Part shown: piece by piece, positions 24,041 through 35,400 of the stretch
Layout of the letters: each line of letters starts with the position of its first letter
Numbering within the stretch: position 1 is the stretch's first letter
Notes under the pieces: model-generated
Database searches by the model: none
Told to the model about the DNA's origin: nothing
Seen by the model: only the letters and a program-made list of their open reading frames with translations
Program-made: the position numbers and the translations under genes
Origin: Lomentospora prolificans
Taxonomy: Eukaryota > Ascomycota > Sordariomycetes > Microascales > Microascaceae
Reading direction: 5' to 3'
Assembly (NCBI GenBank): GCA_029532625.1
Contig: JARFXM010000010.1
Location: forward strand, 806,001 to 870,000
DNA length: 64,000 nt

Positions 24041-25813
24041 ATGCCGTCCACGCCTTCCACCGAGGGCCTCCCAGACGGCTCCGGAGCCCCCAAATCCCTC
24101 GTAGCAACCTCCCTCGCCCTCCTCGCCGCAAACTGGTTCATCCTCCTCCCCGCCCTCTTTGTCCTCCGCCTCGTCTACCTGCGTTACGCCTCTCCCCTCC
24201 GCAAATATCCCGGCCCCGCCCTCGCCTCCATCTCTCGCCTCTGGAAAGTCCTCTCCACCGCCTCCGGTCGCACTCACCTCCAGCACATCGACCTTCACCG
24301 CAAGTACGGCCCCGTCGTCCGCATCGCGCCCAACGAGGTCTCCGTCGCCTCCCCCGAGGCCGCCCGCACTGTCCTCTCTGCCGGAAAGCACTTTTACAAG
24401 ACCAAATTCTACGGCGTCTTCCCCCCGCCCGAGAACCCGGACATCTTCACCGAGGTCCGCGAGCATGTCCACGCCCAGAAGAAGAAGGTCGCCAATGTCC
24501 CCTATAGCATGGCTGCTATGCAGCAGCTGAGCCCGTTCATCGACGAGTCTATCGAGATGTTTATGGATAAGCTGGATGCCTTTGCTGGGCGCGAGAGGGG
24601 CGGCAAGGGCCAGGTTGATTTGGGTGCTTGGTTGCATTATTTCGCGTTTGATGTCCTGGGCGAGGTTGCTTTCGGTCGCAAGTTTGGCTTCCTCGAGGAA
24701 GGCCGCGATGTCGAGAATGCCATCAAGACCATTGACGATAGCCAGTGGTACAATGGTATTATTGGCCAGATTCCCGAGTTTGACTATCTCTTCAGGAGGA
24801 ACCCTCTGCGCAAGTACATCCCCGCCATGAGCACCGGAAACGCCCTCATCACCCGTCTTGCTCTCGCTGAGATGGACCGTCGCCAGCCCTTCACCAAGGA
24901 TAACATGGGCAAGAACCGCGTCGGCGACGGCCGCCAGGACTTGCTCGCTAGTTTGATCCAAGGTCACCTCAAGGATCCCTCCAAGTTCTCCGTAGGCGAC
25001 GTCTTTGCTGTAGCTCACGGTGCCATGTAAGTTTCCATCTTCCCTTCTTTGTTCTGTCGGTTTTTACCTTCACAGTCTTTTCCTTTGGCCGCCCGCACTT
25101 TAGAACCCGAAAAGGCTAACCAGTCCCAGCTTCGCCGGCTCTGACTCTACTGCCTCTACTATGCAATCCTTCTTCTGGCACGTCCTCTCCGACGCCAGAG
25201 TACGCCGCACCCTCTTCGAAGAAGTCCGCACCGCTGTCGCCGAAGGCCGCATCCCCCCCGAAGGCAACCTCTCGTGGGCCCAATCCCAATCTCTCAGCTT
25301 CTTCCAGGCCTGCCTCAAGGAAGCCATGCGCGTCCGTCCCGCCGTCGGCCTCAACATCACTCGCGTCGTTCCACCCGAGGGTGTCGAGCTCGATGGCCAA
25401 TTCTACCCCGGCGGCACCGTGATCGCTGTTAACGGGTGGGTGCTGCATAGGGACAAGGCTACTTTCGGACAGGATGCGGATATCTTTAGGCCTGAGAGGT
25501 GGTTGGAGAACGAGGAGAATGCTAAGAGAATGGAGAGGTATATGTTCCAGGTAAGCTAGCTGCACCCCCCTTCCCTTCTTTCTGCTTCTGGAAACATAAG
25601 AAAATGAAAATGCTAATGCGCAATTAGTTTGGTGGCGGCGCTCACGTCTGCATCGGAAGGAACCTCGCGCTTTTGGAAATCAACAAGGTCATTCCTAGGA
25701 TCCTGAGGGACTTTGACCTCGAGCTTGTTGATCCCAGCCAGCCGCTGAGGGCTAACGCTACTTTCTTCGTTGTGCAGGAGGGTCTGGATGTTTATATCAA
25801 CAGGAGGACCTAG
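24041..25813 (+). CDS. Cytochrome P450 monooxygenase (pisatin-demethylase-like)
   Basis: Three exons (24041-25026, 25130-25550, 25628-25813) give 530 residues. A hydrophobic N-terminal anchor lies at about 22-46, followed by the proline hinge KYPGPALA. The I-helix oxygen-binding motif AGSDST (331-336) spans the first splice junction. ExxR is KEAMR (Glu393, Arg396), the meander motif is FRPERW, and the heme loop FGGGAHVCIGRNLA has Cys477 as thiolate ligand. The N-terminal half is most like the pisatin demethylase/CYP57-type group of mould P450s, which oxidise plant phenolics or secondary metabolites; the substrate cannot be read from sequence. It would sit on the ER membrane and need a P450 reductase. 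No polyketide synthase, peptide synthetase or terpene synthase lies nearby. Confidence 0.92.
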
Positions 25814-26552
25814 GCCGAGTCGATCCTGAGGAGTGGACACAGGAGGGAGGACACTCAAAGTCACGTAGTTTTGGGTCCATGATTGCCCGGAGGGCGATAA
25901 TGAACGATTTAGATGGGATACCGCACTGGAAGTGTGGAATGTATATCAGCGTTATGACCTGCCTTTGATTTATACAAATAGGAGCCATTAAGCTCTTGAG
26001 TGAGGGGATCTCGGATGATAGTGTGTGGTACAAATATATAAGCGATCCACGCAGATGAGTATTGGGTTGGAATAATAGTTGATTGACGTTGTGATTGCGC
26101 TCAGAAGACAGTAAACTCGCTGAAGATCGCTGACTATGTATATTACTCGGCTTGAGCTGTAAATTGTCCTCGGATGGCTACTGTACGACGTATTTTGTAA
26201 TGTAAATGGTCGTGTAAACCATCGATTCTTTGACGTCCTCTGTCTATTAGGCTTGAACCAATATTTCCATGTGATAAACCCAGCCAAAACCAGCTATCGA
26301 TAAGACATCCGTTCGCCGTGCACTTCCACCCGCTTAGTCAGCATCGCGTCCCCTATCCGATTTCCAGCATCGTGACACGCTCCCAAAAGTTAACCTCCAG
26401 CTCCCAAGGTGTCCTTAGCCTCGAACCCCAGACCCGCCGCTCCTTTCCACGATTCCGTCCGTCGAACCCCGATTCCTCCCAACCTGAGCAATTCGCGCCA
26501 ACCAAACCCCCCCCACCTTCCTCCGGAATAATATATCTCGCGATCCTCCAAA
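25814..26552. other. Intergenic region between P450 and DPM3
   Basis: 3' flank of the P450 and promoter of DPM3. AT-rich in its middle; no gene seen. Confidence 0.6.
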
Positions 26553-26978
26553 ATGACGCGCGCCCAGCAGACAATCTCCATCGGCCTCCTGGTCACCTCC
26601 GTACGAGAAAACCGGCCCCTTGACCACGTTCGCAACCTCAAATCGCTAACAAGGAGAACAGCTCTACCTCGCCCTCTACCTTAACCTCGTCCCCATCCCC
26701 GCCACCGTGCAGGACGAGATCGTCCCCGTAGTACGTTTGACCCCTGAAAAAACGCCATCCAAGGCTCCAATACCTTGAGAAAGGTGGCTAACGTGCATGC
26801 GCACCACTCCCTTTAGCTCCCCTTCTGGGTCCTCGTCACCTTCGGCGCCTACCTCCTCTTCAAGCTCGGATTGGGCGTCCTCACCTTCAACGACGTCCCC
26901 GCGGCGCACGAGGAGCTCATGGGCGAAATTGACCAGGCGAAGAAGGAGCTGCGAACCCTCGGCGTCGATGTCGACTAA
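26553..26978 (+). CDS. DPM3: Dolichol-phosphate mannosyltransferase subunit 3
   Basis: A small three-exon gene (26553-26600, 26662-26730, 26817-26978) encoding 92 residues, the same size as animal DPM3. Two membrane helices are visible at about 8-26 and 40-60, followed by a soluble tail with the HEELMGEIDQAKKEL helix. In the known complex Dpm3 anchors the catalytic Dpm1 to the ER membrane. The enzyme makes dolichyl-phosphate-mannose for N-glycans, O-mannosylation and GPI anchors. Both introns are GT-AG in phase 0 (GTACGA...CAG, GTACGT...TAG). The exons are too short to be seen as one frame, so this gene is easily missed. Confidence 0.9.
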
Positions 26979-27483
26979 AGCATCCGCATTCTCCTGGCGT
27001 GCAATGTTTGTGGATTGGTGTTTGTGCGTTTCCTCAGAGGCAAGAAGAGAGGAAGGTTGGGGGGGTAGGTGGCGTTATTCGTGTATAACAGTTTAAATAG
27101 GGTACCCTTTTAATAGCAGGTTGCGAAGCCAATATAGAGATTCAAAAAGGATGAAAAATATAAAAAAAAACTCCCAAATCTTGTCATTTTACAGCTATGG
27201 TCTCATTACCCACGCCTCAGGAAAGCAAGTAACTTGGAGCAAGGCTCCCTCCCAAACGCCTTCAATCCGAAACCTGCAAAACAACCTCCAGGGAATGTCT
27301 TCCGTGTGCCTTGCGCCGTAAATCCCACATTAGTCCCCTCAAGCCCTTTCAGTCAGACGAAACGGGGTTCCCGGGGTTCCCACTTGCCGCGTCGATTGCG
27401 CCTTCTCGCCCACTCCTAAAATGGGCGTCTCCGATGCCTAGCTGCTGCTTTCCGAAGCCCTGATCCAGCGCCTTGGCAGCGAC
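26979..27483. other. Convergent 3' flanks
   Basis: About 500 bases between the ends of DPM3 and the converging minus-strand gene; A-rich around 27150-27175. No gene seen. Confidence 0.55.
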
Positions 27484-29533
27484 CTACGCCTCCATGACCT
27501 TCCTCAGCTCAGGCACGTCCGCATCGTAACCCACCAGCGCAATGACCCTCCGCACAGCGGCCATGACGTCGTTCGTGCCCCTGACGTATTCATCGAAGAT
27601 CCGGGGTATTTTCGCCAGCACCCCATTCCTATCCGCGTTATGCCCTGTCGCATAGTTAGCCAACGTGCAAAGTCTACAGGGTCGTAGCGGGGTCAAGCTT
27701 ACATCGCCCGGGCATCCCAACCGCGACAGTCACCCGACTCCTGGCATCCCCCGTCCAGTCAAAGGATATCTTCCACCCCACCCTCATCATCAATTCATCT
27801 TCTCCCCAAATCCCTAGCCTCGCCGTCATCGCCGCCCGCCCCATATCCCCGCCAATATCCCCCGCGCTCAAATCCTCATCCTCCTCCGCCATGTCATCGT
27901 CGATTGTATTCCCCACCTCGCGATTATACTGCACGGCCCTCTGCTTCCACAATTTCTCGGCGCGCCCGTTCGCCCTCTTCGCATCGCTCAGCTCCCTCGC
28001 GAGCACTGTCCAGAACTGCGCCCTCTTGACCGCGAGACGGTACCACTCGCCCATCGCCCATGTGATCAGCGAAACGTTCTTCGCCATGGCGCGATCCGTC
28101 CGCGTGAGCACGTCCTCGATAAAGGGCCCAAGCTCGCGCCGGGCCGCCGGTTCAAGCCGCGGGACTTTGAGGTCGTTAATGGAAAAGTCGGAGAGGTCGA
28201 CGACGAGGGAGATGCGTGAGGAAAAAAGGTGCGGGGCGTCGGCCGCGAGGATGGAGATGTCGCGGCGCTGGACGTAGGATTTCATGTCGGCGGTCGTGAG
28301 GGGAATGTTGTGCGATGTGAAGGTGAAGGGAGTTAGTATTTGAAGGTAGGGGAGTTCTTGCTTGGCCGTCATTTGGACCGGGAGGTGGGAGGGAAGAGGC
28401 TCCTCATCCCCGGGTTCCGGGGCAGGTGACGGTTGTATGGTGGGCTTCGAAAACGGGAGGAACGCGGCTGGGTTCATGGCCATTTGGAGCATTGTACTTA
28501 TTTCGGTCTGGGCTGAGGGTTTTTGGTCCGGCTCAGGTAGGCCGAGGACCTTGGGATGCTTTTTGATAAAGGCTACCAGCTTCGTAGCTTCGCCTTGCAT
28601 GGCCCATTCCCTCCCTAGATCCGATATCGTGTTAAGATCGCTCCACAGGTTCTTTTCTTCCGCCAACAGCTCTGCCAAGTACTTTTCCTTCCTCCGTATC
28701 TCCTCGTCGGGCTCGACGCCTCTTGCGGGATGCGTCACAATCTCGTTCCCCTCACTCTCCCTTTGCGGATTCGCCAACGCATCAGGGGCCAGTTCCTCGG
28801 GTTCGTCACCCACCACGGGAGCCACATACTGCTTTTTCAGAGGTGACTTCTTCATCGGTATAGCCTTGGCCCTCCTATCTTTATTAGCCATCCTCCTCTT
28901 AGTCGGCGAGCTACTCGTATGAATCCCCTGCGGCGGCGTCGTCACCGCCGGATCCTCGATTCCCAACTGCGACGGCGTAGGCGGCAGCTCCGGTTCCTCC
29001 ACAGGCTCCTCCGGAACATTCGACCGCCTAATCCGAGGCCTCCTCTTGAACGGATCAACAAGTTCTTCCTCCCCCTCCGGCCCAGGCGGCGGAAACGGTC
29101 GCGAAAACGGTATCGGTTTGACAGGCGACTGGCGCGGCTTCCCAGTCATCCCCTTCACGCTGCCCAACCGCGAGGATAAAAAGTCCGAGAGGCTAATATC
29201 GCTATCGGGGCTTCCGGGCGTAGACGCTTGCTGCTCGTTAGGCCGCGTCGTCTCCGTCCGCTTCGAGTTTGTCGCTTGCGCTTGCTCCTCCTCCTGCTGC
29301 TGCTGCTGCTGTCGCGACCTACGCCGTCGCGCCAGAATCTCGGGGTTGTGTCTCGACAAGCTCGCCTTGGTGGGACTCGCAAAATCGGGTCGCTTCTTCC
29401 GTGGTGATTGGGAATTGGGCGCATCGGTTGCTGTTGAGGTGTCGGCTGTCGTCGCGCCCGTTTCCCCGCCGGCTGGAATGGGGACGGAGGTGCGCGGAGA
29501 CGTCCTGCGCCGTTTGGCGGCGTGAGAGTCCAT
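27484..29533 (-). CDS. Unrecognised nuclear-type protein, 663 residues
   Basis: Two exons (29533-27703 and 27644-27484) joined by a 58-base intron with a GCTAAC branch; the join reads GMPGR-W-HNADRNGV. I do not recognise a named family. The N-terminus is basic (AKRRRTSPRTS) with NPEILARRRRSRQQQQQQ, followed by SDISLSDFLSSRLG. The motif ELPPTPSQLGIEDP with TTPPQGIH and several basic S-P sites suggests a chromatin-bound, CDK-phosphorylated protein. Residues about 290-340 look helical. The C-terminal third (about 390-660) looks globular and well conserved in character (LPYLQILTPFTF, RISLVVDLSDFS, KIPRIFDEYVRG). An inner-kinetochore subunit is one possibility, but that is a guess from layout. I chose ATG 29533; an in-frame ATG lies 23 codons upstream. 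Confidence 0.75.
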
Positions 29534-30027
29534 GTGTGGCGAATGATTTTTTATCGCGTCATCCGTAGATTTTGAGCAAATTTCGATTGAGGGGAAAACC
29601 AAAAATCAATTCCCCTCGTTGTGTTGTGGTGGCTGGTTCCACGGTGGTACGGTCGTTGGGCCTCGCCTTGATGGAATGCGCGTGTGCGACTCTTGTTTGG
29701 AAATCGCGTGTATGTATACCAAGGTACAATGGTGAACGCAATAGGCGATCCACATTAAATTCTGCCGCCAGCATACTCCACCGCCTTCTATTTCCGGAAT
29801 CGGGGTCGATCTCGGGTTCCTCCCCACTAAAAAATACCCGCGGCAAAATTCCAAGTAGTCCAATGATTTATTTGCAGTGGCCGCATGATGTCAACGCCGC
29901 TTTTGCAGCATTCCCTTCTCCGACAAACCACAAGCCTAAGCCGAGCAACCTCACGATATCCCAAGCAATGCTCCCGCAATAGGGCCCACGCTCTTTCAAT
30001 CGAGACACAATCATTTTTTCCAACATT
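29534..30027. other. Divergent promoter region
   Basis: About 490 bases shared by the start of the minus-strand nuclear-type gene and the plus-strand mitochondrial gene. No gene seen and no clear regulatory motif. Confidence 0.55.
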
Positions 30028-30885
30028 ATGAACCCTTCTCTACCAGCGAGGGTGCGGCCCCTCCTCTCCGCGGCCCGCCACACCCGCCTCTACGCAACCG
30101 CCAAACCAAAACCCTCACCCCAAGCCCATCCCCGAGGCTCCTTCTACGATGCCCTAATGGAGTACAAACTCCCCCCTCAAGTCCACATCGGCCGCAAACC
30201 CATCCCGGCGCCTAAGACTCCGGCGCCAACACCACCACCCACCCCAGAAGCCCCCGCCAAGCCCACCAAGACCCGCGGCCGCAAAAAGAAGACCGACACC
30301 CCCACCGCCAAGGCCTCTTCTTCCGAACCCGCAGTCACGCCCTCGCCCATCAGAGAACCAACACCCGCCGAAAGAGCCGCCGTCGTGTTCGGCGCCGCTC
30401 TCTCGGGCCCCTCCCGCCGCCGCAACATCGACCCCGCGGCGCAAGCGACCCTCGTCGCTGGCGTCCTCGTCCCTCCAAAGCCCGGAGAGCCGGACAACTG
30501 CTGCATGAGCGGCTGCGTCAACTGCGTGTGGGATCAATATCGCGAGGACATGGAGGAGTGGATGGCTGCGACTGCCGAGGCTGATCGTCGCTTAGCTTTC
30601 GCCAAGGGCGAACCTGCTAAGAAGTCTACCGGCGCGGCGAAGCAGGAAGCTAGGCGCGTGGCCGAAGAGGGCAAGAAAAAGGTCGATATGCATGCGGCTG
30701 TGAGTATGGATGATGATGGTGGCGGCGCGGAGACGAACTGGACGACGGTGGAGCCCCAGAAGCTGGCTAAGAACCTGTGGGACGATGAGCTGTATAGGAA
30801 TATCCCTGTGGGTATCAGGGAGTTTATGAAGGTTGAGAAGAAGCTAAAGGAGAGGCATGAGCGGGAAGGGACAACAGGCGGTTAG
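30028..30885 (+). CDS. Mitochondrial oxidoreductase-like N-terminal domain protein (OXLD1/YPL107W type)
   Basis: A single-exon protein of 285 residues. The N-terminus (MNPSLPARVRPLLSAARHTR) is basic and lacks acids, as in mitochondrial targeting sequences. Residues 35-145 are rich in Pro, Ala and Lys and look disordered. The core motif PGEPDNCCMSGCVNCVW (152-168), followed by DQYREDMEEW, defines the oxidoreductase-like N-terminal family (OXLD1, yeast YPL107W). Its four clustered cysteines (158, 159, 163, 166) could bind a metal or an iron-sulphur centre; that is inference, as the family has no established reaction. The C-terminal part contains WDDELYRNIPVGIREFM. Confidence 0.85.
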   Translation: MNPSLPARVRPLLSAARHTRLYATAKPKPSPQAHPRGSFYDALMEYKLPPQVHIGRKPIPAPKTPAPTPPPTPEAPAKPTKTRGRKKKTDTPTAKASSSEPAVTPSPIREPTPAERAAVVFGAALSGPSRRRNIDPAAQATLVAGVLVPPKPGEPDNCCMSGCVNCVWDQYREDMEEWMAATAEADRRLAFAKGEPAKKSTGAAKQEARRVAEEGKKKVDMHAAVSMDDDGGGAETNWTTVEPQKLAKNLWDDELYRNIPVGIREFMKVEKKLKERHEREGTTGG

Positions 30886-31238
30886 AGTTTCGAAACTTTA
30901 GAGTGATGGCTTTGATTATACCCTTTGTTTGTATCTTATATTTTGGCATATTGCATAGCAGAATAGACCCCTAGACTTGGTTGCACCTTCCATATCTACT
31001 CTCACGACATCCACGTTTTGTTTACGCGCTGAACTAGATGAGACAAGTCTAATCCTCCTTCCTCCTCAAAATGAGGAATATCTGACTAGAGGCACAAACG
31101 AGAATAGTACCCAACCCTCATTCACTCTCATCAAACCATGGTCTTTACTTCCCACGCTTCACATTCCACACCTCACGAGAAACTTTTTTCTCACATTCAC
31201 TCCCACGCGCTCATCACCTAGTCCCCTCCTATGTCTTC
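30886..31238. other. Short intergenic region
   Basis: About 350 bases between two plus-strand genes, with a CT-rich stretch before the next start. Nothing else seen. Confidence 0.5.
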
Positions 31239-33236
31239 ATGAAACCCAAAATGGCAGCACATTATAAAGGTTTCGAGTCAAAGATGTTGGAGCCACCCTC
31301 TCCTCCCCTTCAAATCACTGCCTCTCGAGCTTCCCATGACTCGGCCGCGAACAGCGACCCTTACTCTGGCATCCGCTCCATCACCCCTCTGTCAGAGGAC
31401 AGTTCCTCCTCAGACACCATTACCCATCTTCCCTACGTTGACATCATGGCCTTCGCTGCCGAGCGCGACAATGACAACTCTGACCCTGACGCTACCACGG
31501 CCGACACCCGCAAAGATAGTCGTCTCAGAAACGCTCTCTGCATCATGCTTCCGAATTCTGAAAAGAAGAAAGCCGATGGTGGCGCCTCCGGTGACGACTC
31601 GACCCCGAAGGAGAAGCGGTCTTTCAAGCAGGTTTACCACGACTTCAAGGTAAAAGCCAAAGCCTTCTTGAAGGAGGCCTACGGCCCCGTGCCCCCTCCT
31701 TCCCCAGAGTCGGTCGAAGTCCTCTACAAGAACAGGCCTGGCGAGTTTACCCCACGACTCCCCCCCAAGGAAGACGATCCCACCATGGATGCCAGAGACC
31801 TGGCGAAACTGTTGGATCCATTGGTTCTTGTCGCCGAAGATCCGTTTTCACGTGTATACTCCATGAACAACAAGAGATGCCATCCTCGGATCCTCAAGGT
31901 GGGCTAGGACATCACCAAAATCACCCAGGAGTGGAGCACCCTCACTCGCGTGTACGATGAGATGGAGTTTTGGCGCAAATGGCTTTCCGAAGGTCCAAAA
32001 GAAGACCAAGCAATCGCTGGACTGATTCCCACAATCCCTCAGCCTTGTCACCTGCTCACTGCCGACGATATACGCCAGTTCTTTCCTCAGGTCCTAAACG
32101 ACCCCGCATTGCCAGATGACGTTCCCATTAGGGGCATTCAGATCGGCCGTATCCGTCCCACAGAGGCGGCTTATAGAGTTCACATCATCAAACGCTTTGT
32201 CGGCCCAGAATTTCAGGAGGCTGCCCTTACAGACCCCAAGAACAAGTATTGCCTTCTTGAGCTCTTCCTTGGCAAACTGACGACCAACGATATTACCGAC
32301 CAGAAGGTCGGAAACCGCCCCTTCGGCCTCAAAGAGGTTCGTACCGAGATTGGAAACGATGGTTCGATTAGAGTCGCCGAGAGCATGGCCCTCACCCTCG
32401 CCTTCCTTCACTGGGATCTCCACCTCGACGCTCATGATCTTCGCTTCATTGTAGGCGGTCAGATGATGGCGAGACGCCTTCCCATCCACTTGAGCCATCT
32501 CAACAAATTGAAGGGCTTCAAGCCCTCCGTCGAAACCGTCCGAACCATCCTCGTACCCATTTACGTCGCCAACAAAACATTTCCGCGCCCTGCCCTCCAG
32601 GGTTTCCGGGGCAAGATGTGGCGCGCCTTTCGAAGGCTGTATATCGACATGTCCCTGTACGTTATCTACCGAAACCGCCATAGCCTTGGCGAAAGGAGCC
32701 ATGACACCCAATGGTGGCTTCCTGCGTACTTCATCCGGTGCCTGGATCGCACAATCGAGCCAGAGCCGAGACTGGGACATGAGCGTCTACCCTTGCCTAC
32801 TACTCCTTACCAACGAGGCGGCTATGACGACTATCGTGAGTTCGGACCTAGGCCCAACCCCATGAGGCCCAAGCGTATCGAGGGCGACAACGCGGAATTG
32901 AACAACGGGCCTACCTCAAAGGACGGTCCCAATCGCAAGTGGGGAACAAGATGGCGGTGTGGCCCCGACGGAATGGGTGATGTCCCCGAGAACAGGGACT
33001 TCCTTGCACCCCAGCCCGACGAGACACAGCCCGACGAGACTCAACCCGACAAGACTCAACCCGATTTGAAGGCTGCGAAGGACCAGAAGCAGACAGGACC
33101 GAAGGTCAACAGTGAAGTTAGCAACGGCAACGAGATCCAGAATGGGAGTGATGCGGGGGAAACTGTTGAACAAAACGCAACGGACACTGAAACCGTGGAG
33201 ATTGGCCACGCCACGCCCTGTGGCTCCCAGGACTAA
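31239..33236 (+). CDS. DUF3669-like protein, frame interrupted by one in-frame TAG
   Basis: One reading frame runs from ATG 31239 to 33236 (666 codons) except for a single TAG at 31905-31907, after residue 222. Homology-like sequence continues across it without a shift: HPRILKVG, stop, DITKITQEW and RVYDEMEFW. In DUF3669 proteins an EW...FW segment precedes the domain, so the bases around the stop look coding, not intronic. Further family-like motifs are LTDPKNKYCLLELFLG and ALTLAFLHWDLHLDAHD. The N-terminal 170 residues are Ser-rich, and the tail has a short QPDET/QPDKT repeat. DUF3669 proteins are of unknown function and often multicopy in moulds. A 63-base intron ending at 31961 would remove the stop but has a poor donor (GTGGGC) and would delete conserved-looking residues. 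A nonsense mutation or a sequencing error is more likely. Confidence 0.65.
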
Positions 33237-34089
33237 AGCACCTTCGCCCTTTGATGCTGGCCACTTTGAAAATATAGTCAATGGATCAACCAAACAACCA
33301 CAAGTTTGACATGTCATCCACTAGTTTTCTTTAGTAAAACGTCATTTCAACAAGTTTCGTACTTTCATCGTTAGTTCGGTAGAAATCCGTCCATCCCACC
33401 CATGCAGCAAGCATATGGGTCACAGATTGACCAACTAGCACCAGAACGCTCCAAAAATGCTCCAGAATCTGCACCTCCCCAAACACCCAGTCCAGGAAGA
33501 TACAATCCGCCAGAGGTTTCCTCCCCCTTTAAACCAATGAATGCCGAATACAGATACACAAAACAAAAGGAGTAAAATAGTCATAATGAAACATCAAGTT
33601 GCCTTGACCAAATGTTGTACCCAACCGTGATTAGTCCTAGGCCCTCTCCCGAATAAAAGCATAGATCCTGGAGACCCCGGGCCTTGAGCCATAGAGCACA
33701 CTAATCATGTGCTCCCTGGCACAAGGCAGGCGCACCATTGGGAGAAATGGGAGCAGGAGCAAAGAGGACGAGCAGCAGTATAATAAGTATATCTATATGC
33801 ATGGAGAATGCCGCAAGCCAATCCAAATTCAAGCCTGAGGAAAATGAAGTTTTCACCTTGCCTTGTAATAACGCCGTACCCAATCCAAGAAACACAAGCT
33901 ATAATATCGATCTAATGACGGCGGGGTGTGGAGGAGCAGGGTCAGTCAAGTGTAGAGGGAAAGGTAGAACTAAGATCTTCGGATGCTACACGGCAAACAA
34001 GATCCCATGAAGCATCTAGCCCCTACTAACCTGCCACAAAGCCATCCACATGCGCCCGAAAGTAACTGCTGATGGAAAAACTATCCGTT
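33237..34089. other. Convergent 3' flanks, no gene seen
   Basis: Some 850 bases between the ends of the DUF3669-like gene and the PRPP synthetase gene. Short frames only, with no recognisable content. Confidence 0.55.
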
Positions 34090-35400
34090 TTACATCGGAA
34101 CGTGGTGGAAGAGGTAGCTAACACTTTCTCCGTTATGCGTTCGTCGAATGGCCTCAGCCAGAGTCCTCGAGATGTCGATGACGCGAAGTTTAGGGCATCG
34201 TTCGATCTTGTCGCCAAGGGGAGTGGAATTCGTAACAACGAGCCGGCTCAGGACGGATTTATTGAGAATTTCAATCGCGTTGCCAGAGAGAATACCACTA
34301 TAAAATGTTAGTTAGGGTTGCCATAAAACAATTGTTAGTGGACATACTGAGTGACGATGGCGAGGACCTCCTTAGCACCGTGGTCCATAAGGGTGGTGGC
34401 GGCCTTGTCAAGGGTACCACAGGTATCGGCCATATCATCGACGAGGATGGCGATCTTATCCTTGACGTTTCCGACAAGAACCATGCGGCCGACAACGTTG
34501 GGGCGAGGGCGCTCCTTGTGGATAAGGGCGAAAGGCACATCCAGGCGATCGGCCATGGAGGTAGCACGTTTGGCGCCACCGGCATCGGGGGAGACGATGA
34601 CGAGGTTGGAGATGTCGAGGTTTTCTCTGACCCACTTCATGACGGAGGGCTCAGCATAGAGGTTGTCAACGGGTACACTGAAGAAGCCCTGGATCTGGGA
34701 GGCGTGGAGATCGACGGTAATAACGTGGTCCTAGCATATGTCAGCTTGCGATTGTCGACATCATTTGCTCTATGAGGCGACTTACGCAGCCGGAGCTCTG
34801 GAGCATGTTAGCGACAAGCCTGGCGGAGATCGGTGCACGGCTCTTGTCCTTCTTGTCCTGGCGCGCGTAAGGGAAGTTGGGAATAACGGCAGTGATGCGG
34901 CGGGCGCTGGCGGTGCGGCAGGCGTGAATCATGATGAGCATCTCCATGAGACCGTCGTTGACGTCGCCGGGAGCGGTGGTCTGGAGAATGAAGACTATGA
35001 CGTAAGGTTAGCTGCAGTCGGTCTCGCGGGATCGCATGGACCAAGACGCTCTATCAAAGCCAAGAGCCTAGAAAGAAAAGTAGAGTCGGCCGGGCGGGGG
35101 GGAATATATACCATCTTCGTCTCGAACGGATTCGCCAATGGTAATCGAGGTCTCCTGATTGGAGTAGGGAATGCTCATGGTCTTTGCGACCTCGATGCCG
35201 AGCCTGTGCATAGGGAAACACAATGTCAGCGATCCGATCAATTGCCAATCTGGACCAGCTATTCTGTCCGAGCTCATTGTTGTCTTGCTTTCAGGTCGCG
35301 GGCTTGAGGAACGAGGGTATGTCTACCAGTGGGCAACCTGGGCGGTGAGCTCAGGGTGGCTGCTGCCGCTAATGAGCTTGATCTCGTTGGGAGTAGACAT
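34090..35400 (-). CDS. Ribose-phosphate pyrophosphokinase (PRPP synthetase)
   Basis: Five exons (35400-35327, 35203-35112, 34994-34786, 34730-34348, 34297-34090) give 321 residues, the usual length. Conserved pieces are ISGSSHPEL at the N-terminus, NFPYARQDKKD, the cation/ATP motif DLHASQIQGFF (Asp132, His134) and VIVSPDAGGAKRA. The PRPP loop AILVDDMADTCGTL lies at about 219-232, and the C-terminus SYLFHHVPM is typical. The enzyme transfers pyrophosphate from ATP to ribose 5-phosphate, making PRPP for purine, pyrimidine, NAD, His and Trp synthesis. Fungi have several PRS subunits acting as hetero-oligomers, so I do not assign a PRS number. The junction from exon 1 to 2 reads VAHW-LGIEV. It is divergent from the xanthine phosphoribosyltransferase gene 1.9 kb away. 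Confidence 0.93.

Noticed and set aside
23993..25018. Open frame of 341 codons on the minus strand
   Set aside because: Antisense to the first P450 exon, which carries clear P450 sequence; the shadow ends in an acidic/Gly run.
31950..33236. Separate second gene for the C-terminal part of the DUF3669-like protein
   Set aside because: It begins at GTG in the same frame as the upstream part and continues its family motifs, so one interrupted gene is simpler.
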